Origin: Kibdelosporangium aridum
GTDB taxonomy: Bacteria > Actinomycetota > Actinomycetes > Mycobacteriales > Pseudonocardiaceae
Reading direction: 5' to 3'
DNA: 64,000 bases
Assembly (NCBI RefSeq): GCF_900176515.1
Contig: NZ_FWXV01000003.1
Span: forward strand, 124,001 to 188,000
Of the stretch, positions 53,332 to 63,053 are shown in pieces. Every line of letters begins with the position of its first letter. Position 1 is the stretch's first letter. A program made the translations under genes and the position numbers. A model generated the notes under the pieces. It saw only the letters and a program-made list of their open reading frames with translations. It was not told the origin of the DNA and did not search any database.

Positions 53332-53795
53332 CACCCATGCGGCAGCCGACCGTTTTCGTCACCGACTCCCCCGAACCGGATGACGTGGCGCTGATCTCGG
53401 ACGGGCTCGACGAGTTCAACGTTCTCAAGGCGGGGATCAACGACCGCCGTGCTCTCGCCGTCCTCGTCAGGGATCCGGACACGCAGCGAGTGGTCGGCGG
53501 CCTGACCGGTCGTACTTCGTTGGGCTTGTTGTTCGTGGATCTGTTCTACCTGCCGTCCGAACTTCGCGGCGCTGGGCTTGGCAGTGAGATCCTGCGACAG
53601 GCTGAGGATGAGGGCCGCAGGCGTGGATGCCGCACCGCTGTGCTCTACACCATCAGTTTTCAGGCGCCTGAGTTCTATCAGCGAAACGGATGGCAGAAGT
53701 TCGGCGAGATCCCATCCAACCCTCCAGGTCCGAGCCGGGTGTTCATGACGAAGGACCTGACGGAGTTGCCTTGCCGAAGTGGAACGCGGGGATGA
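53328..53795 (+). CDS. GNAT family N-acetyltransferase
   Basis: 155 residues. Acetyl-CoA binding motif A is LPSELRGAGLGSEILRQAE, preceded by the beta strand GLLFVDLFYL and followed by FYQRNGWQKFGEIP, all typical of GNAT. It transfers an acetyl group to an amine of unknown identity. The 3' end overlaps the convergent second GNAT gene by 53 bases. Confidence 0.92.
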   Translation: MTPMRQPTVFVTDSPEPDDVALISDGLDEFNVLKAGINDRRALAVLVRDPDTQRVVGGLTGRTSLGLLFVDLFYLPSELRGAGLGSEILRQAEDEGRRRGCRTAVLYTISFQAPEFYQRNGWQKFGEIPSNPPGPSRVFMTKDLTELPCRSGTRG

Positions 53796-54183
53796 CGTAC
53801 CCGGACTTGAGGTAGCGCCTGTGTGCGTCGTGACGGTAGGTCGCGGAGTCCAGGTGCACCTGCTGGCAGCCCAGCCGCAACGCTTCCGAATCGACCCACT
53901 CCAACAGTGCGCTCGCGTGCCCCTGACCCCGCGCCTCAGGCCGCGTGCACAGGTCGTCGATGTACAGGAAGTGGCCCCACGCCAAGTTGTTCCCTGTACG
54001 GAAGCCCGCTACGGCCACCACTGCACCGGAAGCATCGAACGCGCCCACGAGGCGGTAGCCTTCCGTGCGCTGTTGGCGGACCCGTTCCACGAACTCGGCC
54101 GCGTTTTTCAGGTGTGGCCGGAGTTCCCGCATCGCGGGGTATGCGAGTTCGGTCGTGGAGTCGTCGAGTTCCTTCACGTTCAT
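53743..54183 (-). CDS. GNAT family N-acetyltransferase
   Basis: 146 residues. Motif A is CTRPEARGQGHASALLEWVD after the strand LAWGHFLYIDDL, with the C-terminal RRYLKSGYVIPAFHF completing the fold. ATG 54183 is preferred to an upstream start because the N-terminal strand begins there. It is not closely similar to the convergent GNAT. Substrate unknown. It lies 67 bases beyond the end of narK on the same strand but probably has its own promoter. Confidence 0.9.
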   Translation of the reverse strand: MNVKELDDSTTELAYPAMRELRPHLKNAAEFVERVRQQRTEGYRLVGAFDASGAVVAVAGFRTGNNLAWGHFLYIDDLCTRPEARGQGHASALLEWVDSEALRLGCQQVHLDSATYRHDAHRRYLKSGYVIPAFHFGKATPSGPSS

Positions 54184-54250
54184 AGGGCCAGCCTCGCCCA
54201 CGGAGTGGCATCGTCAAAGTGCCATCTATCCACCTTCTCAGAAGGCCACT

Positions 54251-55558
54251 TCACACTCCTGTCAAGCTCGGTGCCGGGGACCGCAAGTAGAACCACCACG
54301 TCACGGCAAGGCACACGGCGTATCCGGCCAGGAAAACCAGCAATGCCGAAATGATTGACCCGGTCTGTGTGATGGACATGCCGAAGCCGCGCGGAATGAG
54401 GAAACCGCCGAGCGCACCGATGGCGGACGCGAGACCGATCACCGCGGCGGCCTGGGTCTGTCCCCGCGCGACGAGGCCGCCCGCTTCGGCCAGGAAGATC
54501 GCGGGGATCATGCGGTAGGTCGAGCCGTTGCCGATTCCGCTCAACACGAACAAGGCCAGGAACGACACCAGGAATAGCGGGAACGACTTCGCGGCGAGAC
54601 TCAGCAACACGCCTGTCGTCCCGCACCCCATGCCGAGGAACGTCCACGCGGTCACCTTCGCACCGCCCACTCTGTCCGCCATCCAGCCACCTACCGGCCG
54701 CGCCAGCGATCCGATCAGCGGGCCGAGAAACGACACGTACTGCCCGTCACCGGTGAACTGCGTGTTGATCAGCAGCGGGAACGCCGCCGAGTAGCCGATG
54801 AACGAACCGAACGTGCCGATGTAGAGAAACGACATCACCCACGTGTGTTTGCTGCGCAGTGCGGAAAGCTGCGTTCCGATTCTGGCCCGCACGACCGCCA
54901 GGTCATCCATGTACAGCCATGCGCAGATCGCCGCGGCCACCACCGGGATCACGTAGACAGTGGCCGCGTTCTGCAGGTACAACCCCGGTCGCTGCGCGGC
55001 GCCCAGCAGGGCGATGCCGATCACCAGTGGGATGACCACCTGCACCACCGCGACACCGATGTTGCCGCCCGCCGCGTTGATGCCCAACGCGGATCCCTTG
55101 TGCCGCTCGGGATAGAAGTAGGAAATGTTGGCCATGCTCGACGCGAAGTTGCCACCGCCGAGCCCGGCTGTCGCAGCGGCGAGCAGGAACATCCAGTACG
55201 GCGTGCCTGGCGTGGTCACGCAGTAGATCAGCAGCGCGAGAGGGATCAGCAGAACAACCGCGGTGACGACTGTCCACGTGCGACCGCCGAAGTACGCGAC
55301 CGCTGCTGTGTAAGGCAGTCGCATGAAGGCACCGACCAGGTTGGGTACCGCGACGATCCAGAGGAGTTGATCCGCGCTGAACGGGAATCCAACGGCCGGG
55401 AGATGGACCGCGACGACACTCCACATCAGCCAGACCGAAAAGCCCAGATGCTGGGCGAAGATGGAAAAGATGAGGTTGCGCCGGGCGATCCGCCTGCCGG
55501 AACGCTCCCAGAACTGCGAGTCCTCCGGTTCCCAGTGGGTGATCCAGCGGTCACGCAC
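54251..55558 (-). CDS. narK: Nitrate/nitrite transporter, NarK family
   Basis: 435 residues with 12 membrane helices of the NarK branch of MFS. The nitrate signature regions GGGNFASSMANISYFYP and GFGMSITQ, and the Arg of helix 2 in GAFMRLPY, are present. It imports nitrate and/or exports nitrite for the respiratory reductase encoded upstream. GTG start overlaps narI by eight bases, so it is the last gene of the narGHJIK operon. Confidence 0.95.
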   Translation of the reverse strand: MRDRWITHWEPEDSQFWERSGRRIARRNLIFSIFAQHLGFSVWLMWSVVAVHLPAVGFPFSADQLLWIVAVPNLVGAFMRLPYTAAVAYFGGRTWTVVTAVVLLIPLALLIYCVTTPGTPYWMFLLAAATAGLGGGNFASSMANISYFYPERHKGSALGINAAGGNIGVAVVQVVIPLVIGIALLGAAQRPGLYLQNAATVYVIPVVAAAICAWLYMDDLAVVRARIGTQLSALRSKHTWVMSFLYIGTFGSFIGYSAAFPLLINTQFTGDGQYVSFLGPLIGSLARPVGGWMADRVGGAKVTAWTFLGMGCGTTGVLLSLAAKSFPLFLVSFLALFVLSGIGNGSTYRMIPAIFLAEAGGLVARGQTQAAAVIGLASAIGALGGFLIPRGFGMSITQTGSIISALLVFLAGYAVCLAVTWWFYLRSPAPSLTGV

Positions 55559-56225
55559 GCCGACTCCCTTCGCGGCCGCGATAGAGGATGTACGGCCGGG
55601 TGAAGTAGCCGAGCGGCAGGCTGAAAGCGTGCACCAGCCGGGTGAATGGCCAGCATGCGATCAGCATCCACGCGGTCAGGGCATGCACCTTGAACCAGAG
55701 CGGCGCACCGGCGATCGCGTCGATGTCCGGCTGCAGCACGAAGATGGACCGGAACCACGGTGCCACCGTTGCGCGGTATTCGTGCCCGCCACCGAACAGC
55801 GTGATCCCCAACCCCAGGAGCATTGTGCTGGTGAGCAGCGTGTACATGACCGTGTCGCCGAACACGCGGCTGCGTGCCACTGCTCGCACGGTGAGCCGTC
55901 GATAGATCAGGATCGCCAGTCCGGCAAAGGCCGCGATGCCTGCCACGCCGCCAAGAACGAAGGCCGCGAGCTTGTAGAGCGCCACAGGCACACCGAGCGC
56001 CTCTGTCACGCTGGCTGGGACAAGAAGACCTGCGGCGTGGCCGAGCGCGGTGACCAGGATCCCGTAGTGGAACAACGGACTCCCCCAGCGCAACAAGCGT
56101 TGTTCATGCAACTGGCTGGATCGGGCTGTCCAGCCGAACTTGTCCGTGCGGTACCGCCACAAGTGCCCGAGGACGAACGTGGTGAGCGCGATGTACGGCA
56201 ACACCACCCACAGCGCGGTGTTCAT
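55551..56225 (-). CDS. narI: Respiratory nitrate reductase gamma subunit (cytochrome b)
   Basis: 224 residues with five membrane helices. Heme-ligand histidines are visible in FHYGILVTALGHAAG and FKVHALTAWMLI, which pair across the membrane. It oxidises menaquinol and passes electrons to NarH. The start overlaps narJ (ATGA). Confidence 0.96.
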   Translation of the reverse strand: MNTALWVVLPYIALTTFVLGHLWRYRTDKFGWTARSSQLHEQRLLRWGSPLFHYGILVTALGHAAGLLVPASVTEALGVPVALYKLAAFVLGGVAGIAAFAGLAILIYRRLTVRAVARSRVFGDTVMYTLLTSTMLLGLGITLFGGGHEYRATVAPWFRSIFVLQPDIDAIAGAPLWFKVHALTAWMLIACWPFTRLVHAFSLPLGYFTRPYILYRGREGSRRA

Positions 56226-56800
56226 AGTCCCACCTGCTCAACAGGCGGTCCCTGCTCGGCGAGTCGCCGCGCGGCCAACGCATCGTGGGGACTGGCTGAC
56301 GGCAGAGTCTCCCGCACAGCGAAAATGACATGGGCGTAAGGCGAACCCAGCCCGGACAGCGCACGATACAACAAGTCCAGTCCGCTGCGGTGCGCCACGA
56401 GCAGCTCGACAGCGTCCTTTGTGTACCCGGCCGCCGAGAACTCCAGCACCACCGCGAGGTGATCGGGCAATTCCTCGTCGGTGACCCGCAGGCCCGCAGC
56501 CTGATACGACCGCCGGAACCGCAGCAAAGCCTGGCCACGACGCCGGGTGTCGCCGTGCGTGTAGTACGTCAGATAGAGGCAGCACCGCCGCCGCAGGTCG
56601 AACGTCTCGACGTAGTGAGCAGCCACAGTGGACAACTCGGTCCCTGCCAAGTACGACAGAGTCAAGCCGAGCGGGTCGGCCAACCGATCCGGCAACGTCG
56701 CTGTGACGGCGCGCAAGGACGGGAGCATCCCGCGCATGTCCTCGTCGGGATAACTGAGCACGGTATCGGCAACGAAATGCGCCAGCTGCAAGGGCTTCAT
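56222..56800 (-). CDS. narJ: Nitrate reductase molybdenum cofactor assembly chaperone
   Basis: 192 residues, all helical, TorD/NarJ family. VADTVLSYPDEDM at the N-terminus and CCLYLTYYTHGDTRRRGQALLRF are characteristic. It binds NarG before cofactor insertion and membrane attachment and is not part of the final enzyme. Overlaps narH and narI by four bases at each end. Confidence 0.95.
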   Translation of the reverse strand: MKPLQLAHFVADTVLSYPDEDMRGMLPSLRAVTATLPDRLADPLGLTLSYLAGTELSTVAAHYVETFDLRRRCCLYLTYYTHGDTRRRGQALLRFRRSYQAAGLRVTDEELPDHLAVVLEFSAAGYTKDAVELLVAHRSGLDLLYRALSGLGSPYAHVIFAVRETLPSASPHDALAARRLAEQGPPVEQVGL

Positions 56801-58329
56801 GTCGCGTCCCGTTCTCGGAACAATCCGGCTGGCCGGCTCTTACCGTCCCAGGTGAACAAATCAACCCGGCCGCTACCCATGCCGGGCCCACCGGCGACGT
56901 CGAGGGAGCAGCCCTCATCGTGGACGTCACTCGGCTCGGCATGGCCGCGTGGGATGACATACCGGTCTTCAGCCTTGGCGATGGCAAGCAGTCGGTACAT
57001 GTCCCGCATCTGCGGGCCGGTCATCCCTACTGATACGGGTATCGACTCGTTCGCTGTCCCGCCAAGGGTGGTATCACGCATGTACGCACGCATCGCGGCC
57101 ATGCGACACAGCACGTTCCGCACAGGCTCGGGATCGCCTGCGGTGAACAGTGACGCCAGATACTCGATCGGAATACGCAACGCGTCAACCGCGGCAAAGA
57201 GGTTCGCGGCGTCCTCGCCGTCGAACCCGGTGTCGCGCAACGCGTCCACCACTGGTGAGAGCGGCGGGATGTACCAGACCATCGGCAACGTCCGGTATTC
57301 CGGATGCAAGGGCAGGGCCAGCCCGAAGTCGAAGATCAGCTTGTGGACCGGGGATCGCTGTGCCGCTTCGATCCAGTCCGGCGAGATCCCGGACCGCGCC
57401 GCCGCGAGCCGCACCTCGTCATCAGCCGGGTCGAGCAAAACCTGTTTCTGCGCTTCGAACAGGGCGCGTTCGTCCGGTTCCGACGCCGCGGCGAGTACTC
57501 TGTCGGCGTCGTAGAGAACCACACCGATGTACCGCAACCGGCCGACACAGGTCTGCGCGCACACCGTCGGGATGCCCTGCTCGATCCGAGGGAAGCAGAA
57601 CGTGCACTTCTCCGCCTTGCCGGTGCGGTGGTTGAGGAACACCTTCTTGTACGGGCATCCGGTGACGCACATCCGCCAGCTGCGGCACGTGTTCGAGTCC
57701 ACAAGCACTATCCCGTCCTCGGCTCGTTTGTAGATCGCACCGGACGGGCAGGACGCGACGCACGACGGGTTGAGGCAGTGCTCGCAGATGCGGGGCAGGT
57801 AGAACATGAACGTCTGGGCGAACTCCAGCTTGATCCGCTCGGACATGGCTCGCAACACCGGATCGTGCACTGCGAGTTCCGGTCCGCCACCAAGGTTGTC
57901 GTCCCAGTTGGCGCTCCACGTGATCGTGGCAGGCTCGCCGTCGGTGAGTGACACCGGTCGTGCCGTGGGGATGTCGTCGCCGGAGGGTGCGGAGATCAGG
58001 TTCTGGTAGTCGTACGTCCAAGGCTCGTAGTAGTCGCGCAACGCCGGCAGCCGCGGGTTGGCGAAGATCCGCAACAGCCTGCGCAGCCGTCCGCCCGCCT
58101 TGAGGGTGAGGCGGCCACGCCGGTTGAGCGTCCACCCACCGCGCCATCGTCCCTGATCTTCGTACGTACGGGGAAATCCTTGGCCTGGACGAGTTTCGAC
58201 GTTGTTGAACCAGGCGTACTCCGCGCCCGGCCGGTTCGTCCATGCCTGCTTGCACGTGACCGAACAGGTATGACAGCCAATGCATTTGTCGAGGTTCATC
58301 ACCATTGCCATCTGCGCGAGGACTCTCAT
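56797..58329 (-). CDS. narH: Respiratory nitrate reductase beta subunit (iron-sulfur)
   Basis: 510 residues. Four Cys clusters are visible: CIGCHTCSVTCKQAW, CEHCLNPSCVASCP, CRSWRMCVTGCP (with the Trp typical of the 3Fe-4S site) and CTFCFPRIEQGIPTVCAQTC. It carries electrons from NarI to NarG. Length is normal for NarH. The start shares one base with the narG stop (TGATG). Confidence 0.97.
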   Translation of the reverse strand: MRVLAQMAMVMNLDKCIGCHTCSVTCKQAWTNRPGAEYAWFNNVETRPGQGFPRTYEDQGRWRGGWTLNRRGRLTLKAGGRLRRLLRIFANPRLPALRDYYEPWTYDYQNLISAPSGDDIPTARPVSLTDGEPATITWSANWDDNLGGGPELAVHDPVLRAMSERIKLEFAQTFMFYLPRICEHCLNPSCVASCPSGAIYKRAEDGIVLVDSNTCRSWRMCVTGCPYKKVFLNHRTGKAEKCTFCFPRIEQGIPTVCAQTCVGRLRYIGVVLYDADRVLAAASEPDERALFEAQKQVLLDPADDEVRLAAARSGISPDWIEAAQRSPVHKLIFDFGLALPLHPEYRTLPMVWYIPPLSPVVDALRDTGFDGEDAANLFAAVDALRIPIEYLASLFTAGDPEPVRNVLCRMAAMRAYMRDTTLGGTANESIPVSVGMTGPQMRDMYRLLAIAKAEDRYVIPRGHAEPSDVHDEGCSLDVAGGPGMGSGRVDLFTWDGKSRPAGLFRERDAT

Positions 58330-61300
58330 CAGTAGTCCACCTTCTGACGGCGCTTGCGGATCATGGTGACTTCGTCGCGTTGATTGCCGGTCGGCCCCAG
58401 ATAGTTGAACGCGAAGGACAGTTGGGCGTACCCGCCGACGAGATGGCTGGGCTTGATTAGCAAGCGGGTCAACGAATTGTGCGCGCCGCCACGGCGACTG
58501 GTCGTCTCGCTGCGCGGCACACCGACCAACCGGTCCTGGGCGTGATACAGGAAGACTGTCCCCTCAGGCATCCGGTGTGACACGGTTGCCCTGGCGACCA
58601 CCACCCCGTTGCGGTTGACCGCTTCCACCCAGTCGTTGTCACGCACCTCGATCTTGTCGGCGTCGGACGGGCTCATCCAGATCGTCGGTCCACCGCGTGA
58701 CAGCGTCAGCATCAGCAGGTTGTCCTGGTACTCCGAATGGATCGACCACTTCGAGTGCGGGGTGAGGTACCGGACGGTGATCCCCAGTTCGCTGCGGGCG
58801 CCGATCTCCGGTTCGCCGAACAACAACGCCATGTCGAGTGGCGGCCGGTAGATCGGCAGTTGCTCGCCCATCTCGATCAGCCAGTCGTGGTCGAGGAAGA
58901 AGTGCTGCCGCCCGGTGAGCGTGTGCCACGGTTTGGCCCGCTCGACGTTCAGGGTGAACGGCGCGTACCGGCGCCCGCCTGCCTCGATTCCCGACCACTC
59001 CGGTGATGTGCCTACTTGCACCGGACCCGCCTGCGTGTCCGCGAACGTGATTCGTTGCTGGGCGCGGGTGTGCTCAACGAGATCGTCGAGTACGACACCA
59101 GTGCGCCGCTGAAGGTCCACGAAGCCCGCCGCCGCCAGCTTGCCGTTGGTGGTACCGGACATCGCGAGGATCGCCTCGCACATGTCTTTGTCCGTGGCCA
59201 ACGAGGGCCGCCCGGCTGGTGTGAGTCCATTGTGGCGAGCCAGGTATTCTACTTCGTCGCTGAGGTCGTAGTTGACGCCCTTCGTGGTCGCACCGACCCG
59301 TTCGGCAAGCGGGCCGAGCGCGGCCATCCGATCCGCCACCGACGGATAGTCGCGCTCGACTACTACCAACCGCGGCATAGTCACGCCGGGCACCGCTGGG
59401 CATTCGCCTGCGTGCCAATCACGTGCGACACCGTGCGGGTTGGCGAGCTCATCAGGGGTGTCGTGCGTCAACGGCACGGCGACCAAGTCACGGCGCACTC
59501 CTAGATGATCTTTGGCCAGCTTGCTGAACGCGCGGCCGATGGCCGCAAAAGCTGCGAAGTCGGTGCGGGTCTGCCACGGCGGCGCGATCGCCGGGTTGAA
59601 CGCGTGCACGTAGGGGTGCAGATCAGTGCTGGACAGGTCGTGTTTCTCGTACCAGGTCGCCGCGGGCAACACGATATCGGCGAACATTGTGCTGCTGGTC
59701 ATTCGGAAGTCAAGGCAGAGCAACAGGTCCAGCTTGCCTTCGGGTGCGTTGTCGTGCCATACCACTTCCGTCGGCCTACCGTCCGGACCTACCTCATCAG
59801 CACGCACAGCAGCGTCTGCGCCTAGCAAGTGACGCAGGAAGTACTCGTGGCCCTTGCCGGACGACCCGATGAGGTTCGCCCGCCACACCGTCAGCACACG
59901 GGGCCAGTTCTCGGGTGCGTCGGGATCCTCCGCTGCGAAACGCAAGCGCCCTGCGATCAGTTCGTCGACGACGTGCCCGGCTGGATCGTCCGGCCGGGCC
60001 GCCAGTGCCTCGGCCGCCAAATCCAACGGGTTGCGGTTGAACGTCGGATACGACGGCATCCAGCCGGATCTGGCGGACCGCGCGATCAAGTCGGCCACAG
60101 TCTTGCCAGCGAATCGCTGCCCGCCGAGCGGGGACGCGAACGCGTCGGCGAAGAAACTGTCGTACCGCCATTGATCGGTTGCCAGATACCAGAACGGCGT
60201 ACCGGCCATCTGCCGGGGCGGACGAGCCCAGTCAAGGCCGAACGCGAGCTGCGCCCAGCCGGTCAGCGGGCGGACCTTCTCCTGTCCGACGTAGTGCGCC
60301 CAGCCCCCGCCGTTCACCCCCTGGCATCCGGTGAGTAGCAGCAACGCGAGGAACGAACGGTAGATCGTGTCCGAGTGAAACCAGTGGTTGCAGCCCGATC
60401 CCATGACGATCATCGACCTGCCACCGGACTGCTCGGCGTTCGCGGCGAACTCCCGGGCGACGCGCTCGGCGGCTGCTGCGGGCACCGATGTGATCTGTTC
60501 CTGCCAACCGGGTGTGCACGGCTCGCTCGTGTCCGCATAGGACTGTGGCCACCGGCCGGGCAGACCTGGCCTTTTCACTCCGTACTGAGCCAGAACGAGA
60601 TCGAACACCGTGGTCACCAAGTGCTCGCCGATCCGGCGCACGGGCACACCTCGACTCAGTACCGTGTCGGCGCCGTCAAACCGAGGCAGTTCCACACCCA
60701 CTGACGGTCCATTGTAGAGCGTCAGGAGCGGCTTGGTGTCCCCGAGCTCGAGGTTCCATCGTCCGGTTGTGCCGTACCGGAAGCCCACCGAACCGTTGGG
60801 CACGACCGGTTCGCCGGTTCGCTCGTCCAGCACCACGGTCTTGAACGCGGCTTCGGCGTCGGCTTCCGACCCAGGCAGATCGGCCGCGGTAAGGAACTTG
60901 TCCGGCACGTAGGCGTTTCCGTGTTCTCGTAGCGTGATGAGGAACGGCAGGTCGGTGAAACGGGTGGCATAGTCGACAAACCGGGGCACGGTCCGCTGTA
61001 CGAAGAACTCGCACAGGATCACGTGGCCCATCGCCATCGCGAGCGCGCCGTCCGTCCCGGGCTGGGCGGGCAACCACTCGTCACCCAGTTTGACCATGTC
61101 GGAGTAATCCGGCGACACCACGACGACCTTCTGGCCGCGGTAGCGTGCCTCGACCAGCCAATGCGCGTCGGGAGTACGGGTGACTGGAACGTTGGAGCCC
61201 CAGACCAGCAGATACCCTGCATCCCACCAGTCTGAGGACTCCGGTACATCGGTCTGATCACCGAACACCTGCGGCGAGGCGACCGGCAAGTCCGCGTACC

Positions 61301-61988
61301 AGTCGTAGAACGAGAGCATCGAGGCGCCGATCAACGAGAAGAACCGGCTGCCCGCGGCGTAGGACACCATTGACATCGCCGGAATGGGCGAGAACCCCGC
61401 GATCCGGTCCGGCCCGTAGCGTCGAATCGTGGACACATGGGCCGCCGCGACGATCTCGACGGCCTCGTCCCAACTCGTCCTCAGGAAACCGCCTTTTCCC
61501 CGCGCCCGCTGGTATGTGCGCCGGTCGGCGACGACCTTTTCCCACGCCGCCACGGGATCGCCGACGCTCGCTTTCGCGGCGCGGTATGCCTCAAGCAGGA
61601 CCCCGCGCGCGTACGGGTAACGAATACGGGTCGGCGAATACGTGTACCACGAGAACGCTGCCCCTCGTGGACAACCTCGTGGCTCGTACTCCGGACGGTC
61701 CGGCCCGACCGACGGGTAGTCCGTCTGCTGTTCTTCCCAGGTGATCGTTCCGTCTTTGACGTAGATCTTCCACGAGCACGATCCCGTGCAGTTCACGCCA
61801 TGTGTCGAGCGCACGACCGTGTCGTGGTGCATGCGCTGCCGTACTTCCGCGTCAGCTTCCCGGCCACCGGTCAAGTAGACCGACCGCAGATCGGCGGATG
61901 TCGGCGCTCGCCGGAGGTAGCGCCCGGCACGCACCAGCATTTCGGCGATCTGGCCATCCATTCCCGACTTGGTGGTTCGCCAGGGCAT
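58329..61988 (-). CDS. narG: Respiratory nitrate reductase alpha subunit (molybdenum)
   Basis: 1219 residues, full length. The FS0 cluster ligands are His63, Cys67, Cys71 and Cys106. The Mo ligand Asp lies in YDWYADLPVASPQ, followed by DQTDVPESSDWWDA. There is no twin-arginine signal, so the enzyme faces the cytosol as in membrane-bound NarGHI. It reduces nitrate to nitrite in anaerobic respiration. First gene of narGHJIK. Its promoter must lie in the 250-base divergent gap. Confidence 0.98.
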   Translation of the reverse strand: MPWRTTKSGMDGQIAEMLVRAGRYLRRAPTSADLRSVYLTGGREADAEVRQRMHHDTVVRSTHGVNCTGSCSWKIYVKDGTITWEEQQTDYPSVGPDRPEYEPRGCPRGAAFSWYTYSPTRIRYPYARGVLLEAYRAAKASVGDPVAAWEKVVADRRTYQRARGKGGFLRTSWDEAVEIVAAAHVSTIRRYGPDRIAGFSPIPAMSMVSYAAGSRFFSLIGASMLSFYDWYADLPVASPQVFGDQTDVPESSDWWDAGYLLVWGSNVPVTRTPDAHWLVEARYRGQKVVVVSPDYSDMVKLGDEWLPAQPGTDGALAMAMGHVILCEFFVQRTVPRFVDYATRFTDLPFLITLREHGNAYVPDKFLTAADLPGSEADAEAAFKTVVLDERTGEPVVPNGSVGFRYGTTGRWNLELGDTKPLLTLYNGPSVGVELPRFDGADTVLSRGVPVRRIGEHLVTTVFDLVLAQYGVKRPGLPGRWPQSYADTSEPCTPGWQEQITSVPAAAAERVAREFAANAEQSGGRSMIVMGSGCNHWFHSDTIYRSFLALLLLTGCQGVNGGGWAHYVGQEKVRPLTGWAQLAFGLDWARPPRQMAGTPFWYLATDQWRYDSFFADAFASPLGGQRFAGKTVADLIARSARSGWMPSYPTFNRNPLDLAAEALAARPDDPAGHVVDELIAGRLRFAAEDPDAPENWPRVLTVWRANLIGSSGKGHEYFLRHLLGADAAVRADEVGPDGRPTEVVWHDNAPEGKLDLLLCLDFRMTSSTMFADIVLPAATWYEKHDLSSTDLHPYVHAFNPAIAPPWQTRTDFAAFAAIGRAFSKLAKDHLGVRRDLVAVPLTHDTPDELANPHGVARDWHAGECPAVPGVTMPRLVVVERDYPSVADRMAALGPLAERVGATTKGVNYDLSDEVEYLARHNGLTPAGRPSLATDKDMCEAILAMSGTTNGKLAAAGFVDLQRRTGVVLDDLVEHTRAQQRITFADTQAGPVQVGTSPEWSGIEAGGRRYAPFTLNVERAKPWHTLTGRQHFFLDHDWLIEMGEQLPIYRPPLDMALLFGEPEIGARSELGITVRYLTPHSKWSIHSEYQDNLLMLTLSRGGPTIWMSPSDADKIEVRDNDWVEAVNRNGVVVARATVSHRMPEGTVFLYHAQDRLVGVPRSETTSRRGGAHNSLTRLLIKPSHLVGGYAQLSFAFNYLGPTGNQRDEVTMIRKRRQKVDY

Positions 61989-62238
61989 CTCAGCTCCCGC
62001 ACGCTTGGGCCCGCTTGGACAACTCGGATCTGGCTATCGCGCCGAACGTCGACCGCGCGCGCCCTCCCGGCCCGACGGTTGCCCGTCTCGCCAGGGGCGG
62101 TCACTTCTTAAGCTGGACTGCTTCCAAATTGCCGTCAATGGACACGTTTGCCCTAAGACCGAAGCATTCCCCCTAGGTCACAGGTATTCATCCCGGAAAG
62201 CGGTACACCGCACGCGCCATGCCGATACGCTGACGGGC
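61989..62238. other. Divergent intergenic region between narG and a membrane protein gene
   Basis: 250 bases without a gene. A minus-strand TTGACG near 62138 lies about 150 bases from narG, but no good -10 follows at the right spacing. No clear FNR/Crp-type or NarL-type site was recognised by eye. Confidence 0.3.
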
Positions 62239-63003
62239 ATGACGACACGCGGGCGGCTAGGGTTCTGGTTTCCGTTGGCGCTGCTGGGTTTTCTGACACT
62301 CGGCAATGCCGCGTTCATCCAGGACGGGTGGCGCCTGGACACGACCTTCTTCCCGAGTGACACGTCGACGGCCACGCTGTACGGCTTGGAAATGTCGCGG
62401 GCTTATGAACAGCGACTGTTGTCGGTGGGCTCTCAGGTAGGCCCCTCAGGCTGGTTGTCCACGCCCAATCTCGAATACTGGATCTTCGGGACAGCATTCG
62501 TCTTCCTTGCCGTGATCGCTTGGTACGCGCATGGATCGGGCCGAGTGCGACCGTTCGCCTTGGCCGCGGTGTGTGGCGTGGTGGCCGTTGTGGCGTTCTC
62601 GTGCATGATGTGGATCGCCGAGCGGGCGCCGGAAGCGGCGCCGACGGTCGCCGGTTCGCTGCTCGCGATCGGACTGTGCGCCGCTGCCTGGGTCTACTTC
62701 CAGTTGGGGCGCGGGAAGTCCGTTCTCACCGCGATCAGCGTGGTGACCGTAGCCGTCGGCGCGACGGGTCTGCTGGCCACATGGACGAGCTGCCGGGCCG
62801 ACCAACTGCTCCTGGTCAGTGTGCTGGCTGTCCTGGCGTGGTGGGAACGCAGCCTGCTGGTCGCCGCACTCGCGGCCGTGCTCCTGGTCATCGGCGCCTT
62901 GTCCTTGTCCACAGTGGTCCAGATCGTCCTGGTTGCAGGGTTGCTGTTTGTGTGTGCTTTCGTGACCCTCGCCCGGAGAGGCGGCCAGGTTCAAGCCGAG
63001 TAA
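62239..63003 (+). CDS. Hypothetical membrane protein, about seven helices
   Basis: 254 residues, not recognised. After a first helix (about 8-25) an extracytoplasmic loop of ~70 residues follows (QDGWRLDTTFFPSDTSTATL). Then come six closely spaced helices and a short basic tail. ATG 62239 is chosen at the first helix; the reading frame extends upstream without coding character. It is divergent from narG, with no other sign of a link to nitrate respiration. Confidence 0.75.
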   Translation: MTTRGRLGFWFPLALLGFLTLGNAAFIQDGWRLDTTFFPSDTSTATLYGLEMSRAYEQRLLSVGSQVGPSGWLSTPNLEYWIFGTAFVFLAVIAWYAHGSGRVRPFALAAVCGVVAVVAFSCMMWIAERAPEAAPTVAGSLLAIGLCAAAWVYFQLGRGKSVLTAISVVTVAVGATGLLATWTSCRADQLLLVSVLAVLAWWERSLLVAALAAVLLVIGALSLSTVVQIVLVAGLLFVCAFVTLARRGGQVQAE

Positions 63004-63017
63004 CAGTTGCTTCTGGT

Positions 63018-63047
63018 GGGGAGGCTGCCCCGCGTGGCAGCCTCCCC
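63018..63047. terminator. Bidirectional hairpin between convergent genes
   Basis: Perfect 12-base-pair stem (63018-63029 with 63036-63047), six-base loop, between the membrane protein stop and the convergent peptidase stop. It can serve both strands. Confidence 0.8.
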
Positions 63048-63053
63048 ATGCTG

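Noticed and set aside
58329..61988. narG as a possible periplasmic (Nap-like or archaeal-type exported) nitrate reductase
   Set aside because: There is no twin-arginine signal at the N-terminus, and the NarGHJI subunit order with a cytochrome b gamma subunit is that of the cytosol-facing membrane enzyme.
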